From positions 1 to 5,732 of the forward strand of contig CAMLLA010000278.1 in the NCBI GenBank assembly GCA_946480525.1: a stretch of 5,732 bases of DNA, in the 5' to 3' direction. The DNA comes from an uncultured Asticcacaulis sp. (GTDB taxonomy: Bacteria; Pseudomonadota; Alphaproteobacteria; Caulobacterales; Caulobacteraceae). The notes below the pieces were generated by a model. It searched no databases, was not told the origin of the DNA, and saw nothing but the letters and a program-made list of their open reading frames with translations. A program made the translations under genes and the position numbers. Below, in pieces: positions 1 to 5,732 of this stretch (position 1 is its first letter; each line of letters starts with the position of its first letter).

Positions 1-259
1 GGGCATGATCATCGGCGAGAACTCGCGGTCGGACGACCTCGACGTCAACCCGATGAAGGCCAAGCAGCTGACCAACGTCCGCGCTTCGGGCAAGGACGAA
101 GCCGTCCGCCTGACGCCGCCGCGCCGTCCGACCCTGGAACAGGCCATCGCCTACATCGAAGACGATGAGCTGGTCGAAGTGACGCCGAAGTCGATCCGCC
201 TGCGCAAGAAGGAACTCAACCCTTCGTTCCGCAAGAAGCGCGTCAAGGAAGAAGCATAA
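1..259 (+). CDS. typA: TypA/BipA ribosome-associated GTPase, C-terminal end (partial)
   Basis: This is the last 85 codons of a gene that begins outside the window; the reading frame is open from base 2 and stops with TAA at 257-259. The peptide matches the characteristic C-terminal domain of TypA (BipA): [17 protein letters not shown], then [35 protein letters not shown] and [15 protein letters not shown], with a basic tail. TypA is a translational GTPase of the EF-G/LepA family, about 600 residues long, that binds the ribosome and is linked to ribosome assembly and growth under stress or cold. The GTPase domain is not visible; only the family-specific C-terminal domain that contacts the ribosome is present. 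The ATG at 5 is an internal methionine, not a start. The gene is followed 3 bases later by an intrinsic terminator, so it ends its transcription unit. Identification is by recognition of conserved sequence and is very secure. Confidence 0.96.
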   Translation, partial: GMIIGENSRSDDLDVNPMKAKQLTNVRASGKDEAVRLTPPRRPTLEQAIAYIEDDELVEVTPKSIRLRKKELNPSFRKKRVKEEA

Positions 260-262
260 AGC

Positions 263-292
263 AAACGGCCCCGGAAACGGGGCCGTTTTTTT
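263..292 (+). terminator. Rho-independent terminator of typA
   Basis: Bases 263-273 (AAACGGCCCCG) pair perfectly with 278-288 (CGGGGCCGTTT) around a GAAA tetraloop at 274-277. The stem runs into a tract of seven T residues (286-292). It starts 3 bases after the typA stop codon. A GC-rich 11-bp stem, a stable GNRA-type loop and a U-tract make this a textbook intrinsic terminator. Because the stem is flanked by A residues on the left, it may also act weakly on transcripts arriving from the convergent gene on the other strand. Confidence 0.95.
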
Positions 293-294
293 GT

Positions 295-334
295 CCCCTC
301 TCCCTGCTTGCGGGGAGAGGGTTAGGGTGAGGGG
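295..334 (+). repeat. REP-like intergenic repeat, left copy
   Basis: This is a 40-bp G/C-biased element. It contains its own hairpin, CCCTCTCCC (296-304) pairing with GGGAGAGGG (313-321), followed by a GGTTAGGGTGAGGGG-type tail. The reverse complement reappears at 410-449 with only two mismatches. The form (CCCTCTCCC, short loop, GGGAGAGGG, then GGGTGAGGGG) is familiar from intergenic dispersed repeats in GC-rich proteobacterial genomes; that is background knowledge and cannot be shown from one window. It starts 2 bases after the T-tract of the typA terminator. Confidence 0.85.
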
Positions 335-409
335 CTGTTTCAGCGCGCGCCTGAATGCTTGGAATTCTTAGAGTTCTGGTGGACCAGTATCTCGAACTTC
401 GCCAATTTT

Positions 410-449
410 CCCCTCACCCCAGCCCTCTCCCCGCAAGCAGGGAGAGGGG
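410..449 (-). repeat. REP-like intergenic repeat, right inverted copy
   Basis: This is the inverted partner of the repeat at 295-334, identical over 40 bp except for two positions in the tail. The two copies enclose 75 bp (335-409) in which I see no gene, only a small CTGGT-GG-ACCAG palindrome at 376-387. The copy begins 1 base beyond the stop codon of the minus-strand hydrolase gene, so it lies in that gene's transcript as a 3' hairpin. It has no T-tract after it in that direction, so it is not a canonical terminator but could stabilise the 3' end. The pair forms a REP doublet or MITE-like unit of 155 bp (295-449). Confidence 0.85.
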
Positions 450-450
450 G

Positions 451-2685
451 CTAAGTTGCGTAGCTCACAACTTCGCCACCGGCCAAAGTCGCCCGTAAAC
501 TCTTCGCCGTCAGCGTTACGCCATCGATCTCGCGTCCCTTGTCGTCGTAATTGACCGTAATCTGGCTGCCGTCGGCAAAGGTCGTGCGCTGGATAAGCTT
601 GTCGTCGCTGAGGTAAGTAAACCCGGTCAGGGCCTGCAAGGCCAAGGCCTCGTGCAGCTTGCGGAATACGCCATACTGCTTCTTGATGACCGGCAGGCGC
701 TCGTCCAAAGTTCCGGCGCTGAGGTGATAGGTCGGGGCCACATTGTGCAGCAACTGCGTCAGCTCGCGATCCTGCGCCACGTCGCTCAGTTTAAGATTGT
801 CGTAAGTCCAGTGGTGCGTCGTGATGATCGACCCGTGGAACACCGCCTGGTAAAGCGGCACCACACTGTCCGGCGCAAAATGCAGCGCCCGGTACTTCGG
901 CTTGGTCTTCGCCGGCGCAAAGAACTTGCCCGGCTGCTCCGGCGGGAACCAGTTACCGGTGTAGTAGGGCGACTTCTGATCGGTCGCCAGCTCCGGATCG
1001 CCCCAGCCTATGACCGGCGTCTCTGTGCCTTGCGCAAAGGCGATCCCCTGGCTGGTCACCGCATTGCCGACTTCGGAACCCAGTGGCACCTTCACCGTCT
1101 CCGACCACCAGCGATGCACGGCATTGTTGGCCGCGGCGTGCTGTCCTTGCGTCGTCTCATGACCCGGCCGGTAATCATCAAAGACCATGCCCGTGGCGCT
1201 GACGTCGCTGAACCAGCTGTTATAACCGGCGGCTGCCTGCAAAGCCGTCACGCGGGCCTTCAGCGAACCAGTGACGCAGAGCGTATTGGCGTAAAATCCC
1301 GTGCCCATGAAACCCTTGCGTGGCTTGCCATTGGCCAGCACGATCGGACAGGTCTCATACAGTGTCCGGCCCTGCTGCGACGTCGCCCAGTCGGGACGCT
1401 CACCCGGCGCGATCAGGCCCATATAGTCGTCGTAAGGGCCGATCAGGTAGCCGGCGTCCTTGGCCGCCGTAACCACTTCCGGGTGCCACAATCCGCCATC
1501 AAAACCATCGCCCAGGCCGATCCATAACCGATCAAGCCCGGCTTCCTTCAGCGCGCCGATGGTTCGCTTCGACAGGCCCTCGCCCCAGTTGGCCGGATCG
1601 GGCGTCAGCGACGCGCTGAATGCATTGTGAAACTGCTGCCGCAGTTCGGGATAGGCGCCGGTCAGGCGGTTGAGGTCGATCTCTTCCTGTTGCCACTCGG
1701 CGCGCGCCAGCGACAGCAGCGCCGCATTGACATGACGCACCACGACGCGGCGCTCATAGGGCGCGGGACTGGCGGGGAGGGCGGTCAGCTGGGCAACTGC
1801 CTCGGCGTCGAGCGTTCCACGCAAACGCGCAACGAAAGGATCCGCGCCGCGCAAGGTGGTCATGAAGCCCGGCCAGTCCGTAATATCCGGCACGCCGATC
1901 AGCCCATTGCCCCACAGATAGACCTGCGGCGCGCCGATCAGCTTTTCGGTACCGGGCGTGACCCGGATCTTGTCGGCCAGGGGCTGGTACTGGCCGTCGG
2001 CAATCAGGAACGACCTGTAACGCTGTGCCCCGGACAGCAGCGTATCGCCAAGATGCAGCTTTATCGCCATCGGTGTTCCGGGCGACAGGCGCGTGAACTC
2101 ATGATGCAGCGACATGGCCAGTCCACCCGCCGCCTCGGTGAAGTGCAGCCGGTTGTTGAACGGATTGCGCAGCAGCCAGTGCAGCGTAAAGGCGCCGTGA
2201 TCCATGCCCCACAGCGGCAGGGTCAGGTCTTCGGTGGTGTTGATATCGTTGTGGGCGTTGAGCAGGTCGGCGCGCCATTCCGGGCTGTCTGCCGGCGCAT
2301 AGCGGCCTTCCGCCAGCGGCAGGATCAGACCATGCCCCATGGCGGCGGCGGGCTGGCGCAGCAGTTCCAGCGTCTCCGGCTTTTCGACGGTGAAGGTGAG
2401 ATCGAGATCGCGGCCGGAAAGAGCGGCTGTAACTCGGACAGTGCCCCAGGCCCATTGCGCCACGTCGCGCGAGTGCTTGAGGTCGGTAACTGGGCGTGCG
2501 GGAAGTCCGTCCGATACCGTCAGTGCCGTTTGGCCCTTGGCTGTGACATGGATCGCCAATGTCGCGGGATCGATCCGCACCTGCCAGTGGTCATTGCTAA
2601 ATGCGGCGGTCGGCCCAACCGCTCGCGCTGCCGGCGCCAAGCCTGCCGCCGCCAATGTGGTGCACAAAAAGTCCCGGCGGCGCAT
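451..2685 (-). CDS. Exported putative glycoside hydrolase, GH101/GH129-like, Tat signal
   Basis: The product is 744 residues long. The N-terminus MRRRDFLCTT, then a short hydrophobic Ala/Leu stretch and PAARA before VG, is a Tat-type signal peptide (RRxFL motif) with probable cleavage after residue 22. This predicts export to the periplasm or beyond in a folded state. The next ~300 residues look like a beta-rich domain. Residues ~360-630 have the look of a TIM-barrel glycosidase: GLDRLWIGLGDGFDGG (383-398), then WFSDVSATG (491-499) and VPLGSEVGNA (533-542). The tail contains TTFADGSQITVNYDD, like the C-terminal beta-sandwich of such enzymes. D494 and E538 are candidates for nucleophile and acid/base by analogy with GH101/GH129 alpha-N-acetylgalactosaminidases. 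That family call is inferred; the substrate is unknown. The frame stays open far upstream to 3759, but that part is antisense to the UvrA gene. I chose the ATG at 2685 because GAGGA lies 5 bases before it and the Tat motif follows at once; the ATG at 2697 has no well-placed ribosome site. Confidence 0.72.
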   Translation of the reverse strand: MRRRDFLCTTLAAAGLAPAARAVGPTAAFSNDHWQVRIDPATLAIHVTAKGQTALTVSDGLPARPVTDLKHSRDVAQWAWGTVRVTAALSGRDLDLTFTVEKPETLELLRQPAAAMGHGLILPLAEGRYAPADSPEWRADLLNAHNDINTTEDLTLPLWGMDHGAFTLHWLLRNPFNNRLHFTEAAGGLAMSLHHEFTRLSPGTPMAIKLHLGDTLLSGAQRYRSFLIADGQYQPLADKIRVTPGTEKLIGAPQVYLWGNGLIGVPDITDWPGFMTTLRGADPFVARLRGTLDAEAVAQLTALPASPAPYERRVVVRHVNAALLSLARAEWQQEEIDLNRLTGAYPELRQQFHNAFSASLTPDPANWGEGLSKRTIGALKEAGLDRLWIGLGDGFDGGLWHPEVVTAAKDAGYLIGPYDDYMGLIAPGERPDWATSQQGRTLYETCPIVLANGKPRKGFMGTGFYANTLCVTGSLKARVTALQAAAGYNSWFSDVSATGMVFDDYRPGHETTQGQHAAANNAVHRWWSETVKVPLGSEVGNAVTSQGIAFAQGTETPVIGWGDPELATDQKSPYYTGNWFPPEQPGKFFAPAKTKPKYRALHFAPDSVVPLYQAVFHGSIITTHHWTYDNLKLSDVAQDRELTQLLHNVAPTYHLSAGTLDERLPVIKKQYGVFRKLHEALALQALTGFTYLSDDKLIQRTTFADGSQITVNYDDKGREIDGVTLTAKSLRATLAGGEVVSYAT

Positions 2686-2690
2686 ATTCG

Positions 2691-2695
2691 TCCTC
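2691..2695 (-). promoter_or_regulatory. Ribosome binding site of the exported hydrolase gene
   Basis: On the minus strand GAGGA (2695 down to 2691) is separated by CGAAT from the ATG at 2685. This spacing of 5 bases favours 2685 over the in-frame ATG at 2697, whose nearest purine-rich stretch (AAGGA) is about 18 bases upstream. The two choices differ by only four residues (MRTN). Confidence 0.6.
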
Positions 2696-2768
2696 ATCGT
2701 GATGGAAATGGACTGTCCTTCATGCGCAGAGTTTTGTCGAGTTACGTCGCGGACATCACCGCACACTG

Positions 2769-2798
2769 CTGACAAAGGCAGGTTGCACCGTGCATGAT
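2769..2798 (+). promoter_or_regulatory. Possible sigma-70-type promoter of the UvrA-like gene
   Basis: CTGACA (2769-2774, five of six matches to TTGACA) is followed after 18 bases by CATGAT (2793-2798, four of six matches to TATAAT). It would start transcription roughly 20 bases before the gene's start codon. The match is modest and comes from visual inspection only. An 11-bp palindrome, TGCACCGTGCA (2784-2794), overlaps the spacer and the -10 element, where a repressor could bind. No convincing LexA/SOS box of alphaproteobacterial type (GTTC-N7-GTTC) is seen here. Confidence 0.3.
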
Positions 2799-2815
2799 GT
2801 TCCCGCAAACACGCG

Positions 2816-2821
2816 AAGGAG
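2816..2821 (+). promoter_or_regulatory. Ribosome binding site of the UvrA-like gene
   Basis: AAGGAG at 2816-2821 lies 5 bases (CCTCC) before the ATG at 2827. This decides the start in favour of 2827; the upstream in-frame ATGs at 2794 and 2797 have no comparable site and would add residues that do not match the family N-terminus. Confidence 0.85.
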
Positions 2822-2826
2822 CCTCC

Positions 2827-5079
2827 ATGACCCAGCCCGATTACGGTTCGATCCTCATCCGCGGTGCGCGCGAGAACAATCTGAAAAACGTCTCGGTCGA
2901 TATCCCCAAACGCCGGATTACCGTCTTCACCGGCGTGTCGGGCTCGGGCAAGTCGTCGCTCGTCTTCGGCACCATCGCGGCGGAAAGCCAGCGGCTGATC
3001 AACGAAACCTATCCGGCCTTCGTCCAGCAGTTCATGCCGCATTACGGCCAGCCCGACGCCGACCTGCTCGAAAACATCTCGGCCGCCATTATCGTCGATC
3101 AGCAGCGCCTGGGTGGCAATTCTCGCTCTACGGTGGCCACCGTCACCGACGCGGCCCAGATGCTGCGCGTCCTGTTCGCGCGTCTGGCCGAACCCCGCTT
3201 GCCGGCGCCTGGCTACTATTCCTATAACGATCCGCGCGGCATGTGCGCAGAATGCGAAGGCATCGGCCAGGTCGCGGCCATGGACATGTCGGCGGTGATC
3301 GACGAGACCAAGTCGCTGAACGGCGGGGCTTTGCTGCCCAAGGATTATTCGCGCGACACCTGGTACTGGGAAATCTACAACAATTCCGGCCTGTTCGACA
3401 TGGACAAGCCGATCAAGGACTATAGCGACGAGGAGCGGCACAACCTGCTGCACCTCGATGACGGCCGCAAGATCAAGGTCGGCAAGATCGGCCTGACCTT
3501 TGAAGGCGTCGTCACCAAGCTGAAGAAGGGGCTGGGCTCGAAAGACCCTGAAACCCTGCAACCGCATGTCCTGCGCGAGTACGAAAAGATATTCACCCGC
3601 GCCACATGTCCGGCCTGCCAGGGGGCGCGTCTGAAAGCCGAAGTGCTGGCCAGCCGGGTTGCGAGCAAGAACATCGCCGAACTGTCGGCCATGCAGGTCA
3701 GCGATCTGGCCGACTGGGTACGCGCGATCGAAGCGCCCCAGGTCGGGCCTATGTTGCACGCCCTGTCGGCGCGGCTGGACAATCTGGTGACGATCGGGCT
3801 CGGCTATCTCAGTCTCGACCGCGAAAGCTCCAGCCTGTCAGGCGGTGAAAGCCAGCGCGTCAAGATGGTGCGGCACTTGGGCTCTTCCCTGACCGACATG
3901 ACCTATGTCTTCGATGAGCCGTCCGTTGGACTGCACCCGCACGATGTCGGGCGCCTGGCCGGGCTGATGCAGCAGTTGCGCGACAAGGGCAATACGGTGC
4001 TGATCGTCGAGCACAAGCCCGACATGATCGCCATTGCCGATCACGTCGTCGATATGGGTCCGTTTGCCGGCAGCAAAGGTGGAGAGATCGTCTACGAAGG
4101 CGACTATGCCGGGCTTCTGACCTCAGGGACGCTGACCGGCAACCACATGAAAAAGCACCAGCCGATCAAGGACGAGGTGCGCAAGCCTGACGGCGATCTG
4201 CGTATTGAAAACGCCAGCCTGAACAACCTCAAGAACGTCTCGGTGTCGATTCCGAAGGGCGTGCTGACCGTAGTGTCCGGCGTCGCCGGTTCAGGAAAAT
4301 CATCGCTGATCCAGGGCTGTCTGCCCAAGGCCTATCCCGACACTGTCATCATCGACCAGAACCTGGCGCGTGGCTCGCGGCGATCGAACACCGCCACCTA
4401 TACCGGAATCCTCGACGCGGTGCGCAAGGCGTTCGCCAAGGCCAATGGCGTCGATGCGGCGTTGTTCTCGGCCAATTCCAAGGGCGCCTGCCCCGACTGC
4501 AATGGCCTGGGCGTAACCTATACCGATATGGCGCACCTCGATCCCGTGGCGACCGTCTGCGAAACCTGCCATGGCAAGCGTTTCCTGCCGGAGGTGCTGA
4601 CCCATCATCTGCGCGGCAAGTCGATCAGCGACGTCTATGAGATGAGCGTCACCGATGCTGTGGTCTTCTTCACCGAGCCGGCGATTGCGCGGATTCTGAA
4701 AGGGCTCGACGATGTCGGCCTCGGCTATCTGACGCTGGGCCAGCCCTTGTCCACATTATCCGGCGGGGAGCGCCAGCGGCTGAAACTGGCCGCCGAGCTT
4801 GGCAAGCAAGGCAATATCTACGTGCTGGATGAGCCGACGACCGGGCTGCACATGAACGACGTCGATACGCTGATTGGCCTGTTCGACCGGCTGGTCGATG
4901 CCGGCTCTTCGGTGATTGTCATCGAACACAATCTCGATGTCATTTCGCGCGCCGACTGGGTGATCGACTTAGGCCCCGGCGCCGGCCATGACGGCGGCAC
5001 GGTCCAGTACGAAGGCGTGCCATCAGGATTGACGGCGTGCGAAGCATCACTGACGGGACGGTATCTCAGGCAGAGGTAG
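2827..5079 (+). CDS. UvrA-like dual ABC ATPase (short UvrA paralogue without UvrB-binding domain)
   Basis: The 750-residue protein is a complete UvrA-family ATPase, much shorter than housekeeping UvrA (about 940). First ABC module: Walker A GVSGSGKSS (36-44), signature LSGGESQR (337-344), Walker B YVFDEPSVGLH (360-370), switch H396. Second module: GVAGSGKSS (485-493), LSGGERQR (644-651), IYVLDEPTTGLH (664-675), H701. The C-terminal zinc module is intact (C555, C558, C578, C581), and CxxC pairs also occur at 140/143 and 261/264. After LFARLAEPRLP the chain goes almost directly to YYSYNDPRGMCAEC; in canonical UvrA the UvrB-binding domain and a CPxC pair lie between these points. It therefore should bind and scan DNA or DNA-bound ligands using ATP but is not expected to load UvrB. 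Such short paralogues (UvrA2/DrrC-like) are known in drug or DNA-damage tolerance; the exact role here is inferred. The start at 2827 is fixed by AAGGAG 5 bases upstream. The gene is divergent from the hydrolase gene and its TAG stop abuts a hairpin. Confidence 0.93.
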   Translation: MTQPDYGSILIRGARENNLKNVSVDIPKRRITVFTGVSGSGKSSLVFGTIAAESQRLINETYPAFVQQFMPHYGQPDADLLENISAAIIVDQQRLGGNSRSTVATVTDAAQMLRVLFARLAEPRLPAPGYYSYNDPRGMCAECEGIGQVAAMDMSAVIDETKSLNGGALLPKDYSRDTWYWEIYNNSGLFDMDKPIKDYSDEERHNLLHLDDGRKIKVGKIGLTFEGVVTKLKKGLGSKDPETLQPHVLREYEKIFTRATCPACQGARLKAEVLASRVASKNIAELSAMQVSDLADWVRAIEAPQVGPMLHALSARLDNLVTIGLGYLSLDRESSSLSGGESQRVKMVRHLGSSLTDMTYVFDEPSVGLHPHDVGRLAGLMQQLRDKGNTVLIVEHKPDMIAIADHVVDMGPFAGSKGGEIVYEGDYAGLLTSGTLTGNHMKKHQPIKDEVRKPDGDLRIENASLNNLKNVSVSIPKGVLTVVSGVAGSGKSSLIQGCLPKAYPDTVIIDQNLARGSRRSNTATYTGILDAVRKAFAKANGVDAALFSANSKGACPDCNGLGVTYTDMAHLDPVATVCETCHGKRFLPEVLTHHLRGKSISDVYEMSVTDAVVFFTEPAIARILKGLDDVGLGYLTLGQPLSTLSGGERQRLKLAAELGKQGNIYVLDEPTTGLHMNDVDTLIGLFDRLVDAGSSVIVIEHNLDVISRADWVIDLGPGAGHDGGTVQYEGVPSGLTACEASLTGRYLRQR

Positions 5080-5134
5080 TGAATTGGCTCAAAAAAACTT
5101 GAACTTTCATTCAAGTTTTTTTTGAGCCAATTCA
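5080..5134. terminator. Long hairpin, probable bidirectional terminator between convergent genes
   Basis: Bases 5080-5103 are the reverse complement of 5110-5134 with a single extra T in the right arm. The loop is CTTTCA (5104-5109). The outer stem is TGAATTGGCTC/GAGCCAATTCA, the middle is a run of seven A against eight T, and the inner stem is CTTGAA/TTCAAG. Read in either direction, the inner stem is followed by a T-tract, as expected of a bidirectional intrinsic terminator. It begins directly after the stop codon of the UvrA-like gene and faces the end of the minus-strand gene at 5175. The inner stem is short and AT-rich, so termination strength is uncertain. The length and near-perfection of the whole palindrome would also fit a recombination or mobile-element end. 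Confidence 0.7.
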
Positions 5135-5174
5135 GCATTCTCATATTGCATGGCGCAAAGGAGGTGAAATTTAA

Positions 5175-5732
5175 TTACCAATTACCTTTAATGTACTTAA
5201 ACTCAAAAGCTTTTGAGTTTTTATCAACTGGTAATATTTTTCCATTTCTTCGCAATCTCTGTAAGGCTTTTTTTACCTTATTGATATCATCTTCGCCGCT
5301 AAGCTGCCTGACTAGCTTATTTGTAATCTGCGCATCTGGATTGTCTGTCAAATACGATATTATGACGTCCTCGATAGACGCTAATTTCTGATGTTTTATC
5401 GTTACATAAAAGAAGTTCCCTTTTTCTTCAAATTCTGGTTCAACAAGGCCGGCTTTTCTTAATTCATTTTTTGCAGTATCCAATCCCTCTCCGATATCAT
5501 GGTTTAGAGGGTTAGAAAGTTTGTGAAGCATCCGTACTAAATTCGGATTTCTAGAAAATCGCTCAGAATATAAATTTGAAATCGTCATAAATCCCGGGAG
5601 TTTTCCTGGGCTGCTAATTTCAATTCTATTGTCATATACTTTTACATGTATGTCGTCATTTATGCTGTAGTCTCTGTGTATAACTGCGTTCACAAGTATT
5701 TCTTTAATGGCTTCTGCTGGATATCTAAGTTT
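5175..5732 (-). CDS. AlbA_2/RecG-like ATP-binding regulator, C-terminal part (partial)
   Basis: The frame is open from the right edge of the window down to a TAA at 5177-5175, giving 185 residues of a longer protein. The visible part begins YPAEAIKEILVNAVIHRDYS, the ATP-binding N-box-like motif (E11, N15, H19-R20-D21, counted from the edge) of the RecG-like C-terminal domain (Pfam HATPase_c_4) usually preceded by an AlbA_2/Schlafen-type domain. It continues with IEISSPGKLPG (37-47), RNPNL (61-65), IGEGLD (80-85) and a LVEPEFEEKGNFFYVTI strand segment. The last ~70 residues look like a winged helix. The GTG at 5693 lies inside the conserved motif and is not the start. Proteins of this kind are putative ATP-dependent transcriptional regulators and are common in mobile and defence islands; no specific function can be assigned. 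The gene is markedly AT-rich (about 30-38% G+C in sampled lines) compared with about 60% next door, and uses AGA, ATA and AAA codons, suggesting horizontal acquisition. Confidence 0.85.
   Translation of the reverse strand, partial: KLRYPAEAIKEILVNAVIHRDYSINDDIHVKVYDNRIEISSPGKLPGFMTISNLYSERFSRNPNLVRMLHKLSNPLNHDIGEGLDTAKNELRKAGLVEPEFEEKGNFFYVTIKHQKLASIEDVIISYLTDNPDAQITNKLVRQLSGEDDINKVKKALQRLRRNGKILPVDKNSKAFEFKYIKGNW

Noticed and set aside
295..449. CRISPR-like or attachment-site reading of the paired 40-bp repeats
   Set aside because: There are only two copies, in inverted rather than direct orientation, with no Cas or integrase gene nearby.
652..2797. Plus-strand open frames at 652-1527, 1627-2772 and 2339-2797, possibly genes
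   Set aside because: They are antisense to the hydrolase gene, rich in Arg, His and Gln as typical of reverse-frame translations, and match no family I know.
2686..3759. Open frame continuing upstream of the hydrolase start for 358 codons on the minus strand
   Set aside because: It lies antisense to the well-supported UvrA-like gene, has no recognisable domain, and precedes a good ribosome site and Tat signal peptide at the chosen start. Long open antisense frames are common in GC-rich genes.
5122..5391. Plus-strand 89-residue open frame in the AT-rich part
   Set aside because: It starts inside the hairpin, overlaps the AlbA_2/RecG-like gene in antisense, and its hydrophobic, Ser/Phe/Leu-rich content is what the complement of an AT-rich gene gives.
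5693..5693. GTG at 5693-5691 as the start of the AlbA_2/RecG-like gene
   Set aside because: The 13 codons upstream are open and encode YPAEAIKEIL, which is the conserved beginning of the N-box motif, so the gene continues beyond the window.

Overview
The window reads as a piece of a GC-rich proteobacterial chromosome, most likely alphaproteobacterial and possibly Caulobacteraceae such as Asticcacaulis. That placement rests on protein style, roughly 60% G+C in sampled coding stretches, and a CCCTCTCCC...GGGAGAGGG intergenic repeat; it is an inference, not a phylogenetic result. The last ~600 bases are very different: about one-third G+C in the stretches I counted.

Layout from left to right. 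(1) The 3' end of typA (bipA), a ribosome-associated GTPase, on the plus strand, ends at 259 and is followed by a textbook intrinsic terminator. (2) A short non-coding stretch (260-450) carries two near-identical 40-bp copies of a dispersed-type repeat in inverted orientation. (3) A minus-strand gene (2685 to 451) encodes a 744-residue exported protein with a Tat-type signal peptide. It looks like a glycoside hydrolase related to the GH101/GH129 group. (4) A 141-bp divergent intergenic region holds a possible promoter and a small palindrome. (5) A plus-strand gene (2827-5079) encodes a complete 750-residue UvrA paralogue with two ABC ATPase modules but no UvrB-binding domain. (6) A long, almost perfect hairpin (5080-5134) lies between convergent genes, exactly where the base composition changes. 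(7) The 3' part of an AT-rich minus-strand gene runs off the right edge. It encodes the C-terminal part of an AlbA_2/RecG-like ATP-binding regulator.

The genes do not form an evident single pathway. typA is a housekeeping gene. The exported hydrolase probably acts on a glycan in the periplasm or outside the cell. The UvrA paralogue is divergently transcribed from it and probably works on DNA lesions or DNA-bound ligands independently of UvrB. The right-hand gene looks horizontally acquired and may be the edge of an accessory island that continues outside the window. I found no CRISPR array, tRNA, rRNA or transposase, and no clearly novel multi-gene system inside these 5.7 kb. The best leads are the compositional junction with its hairpin, and the exported hydrolase.
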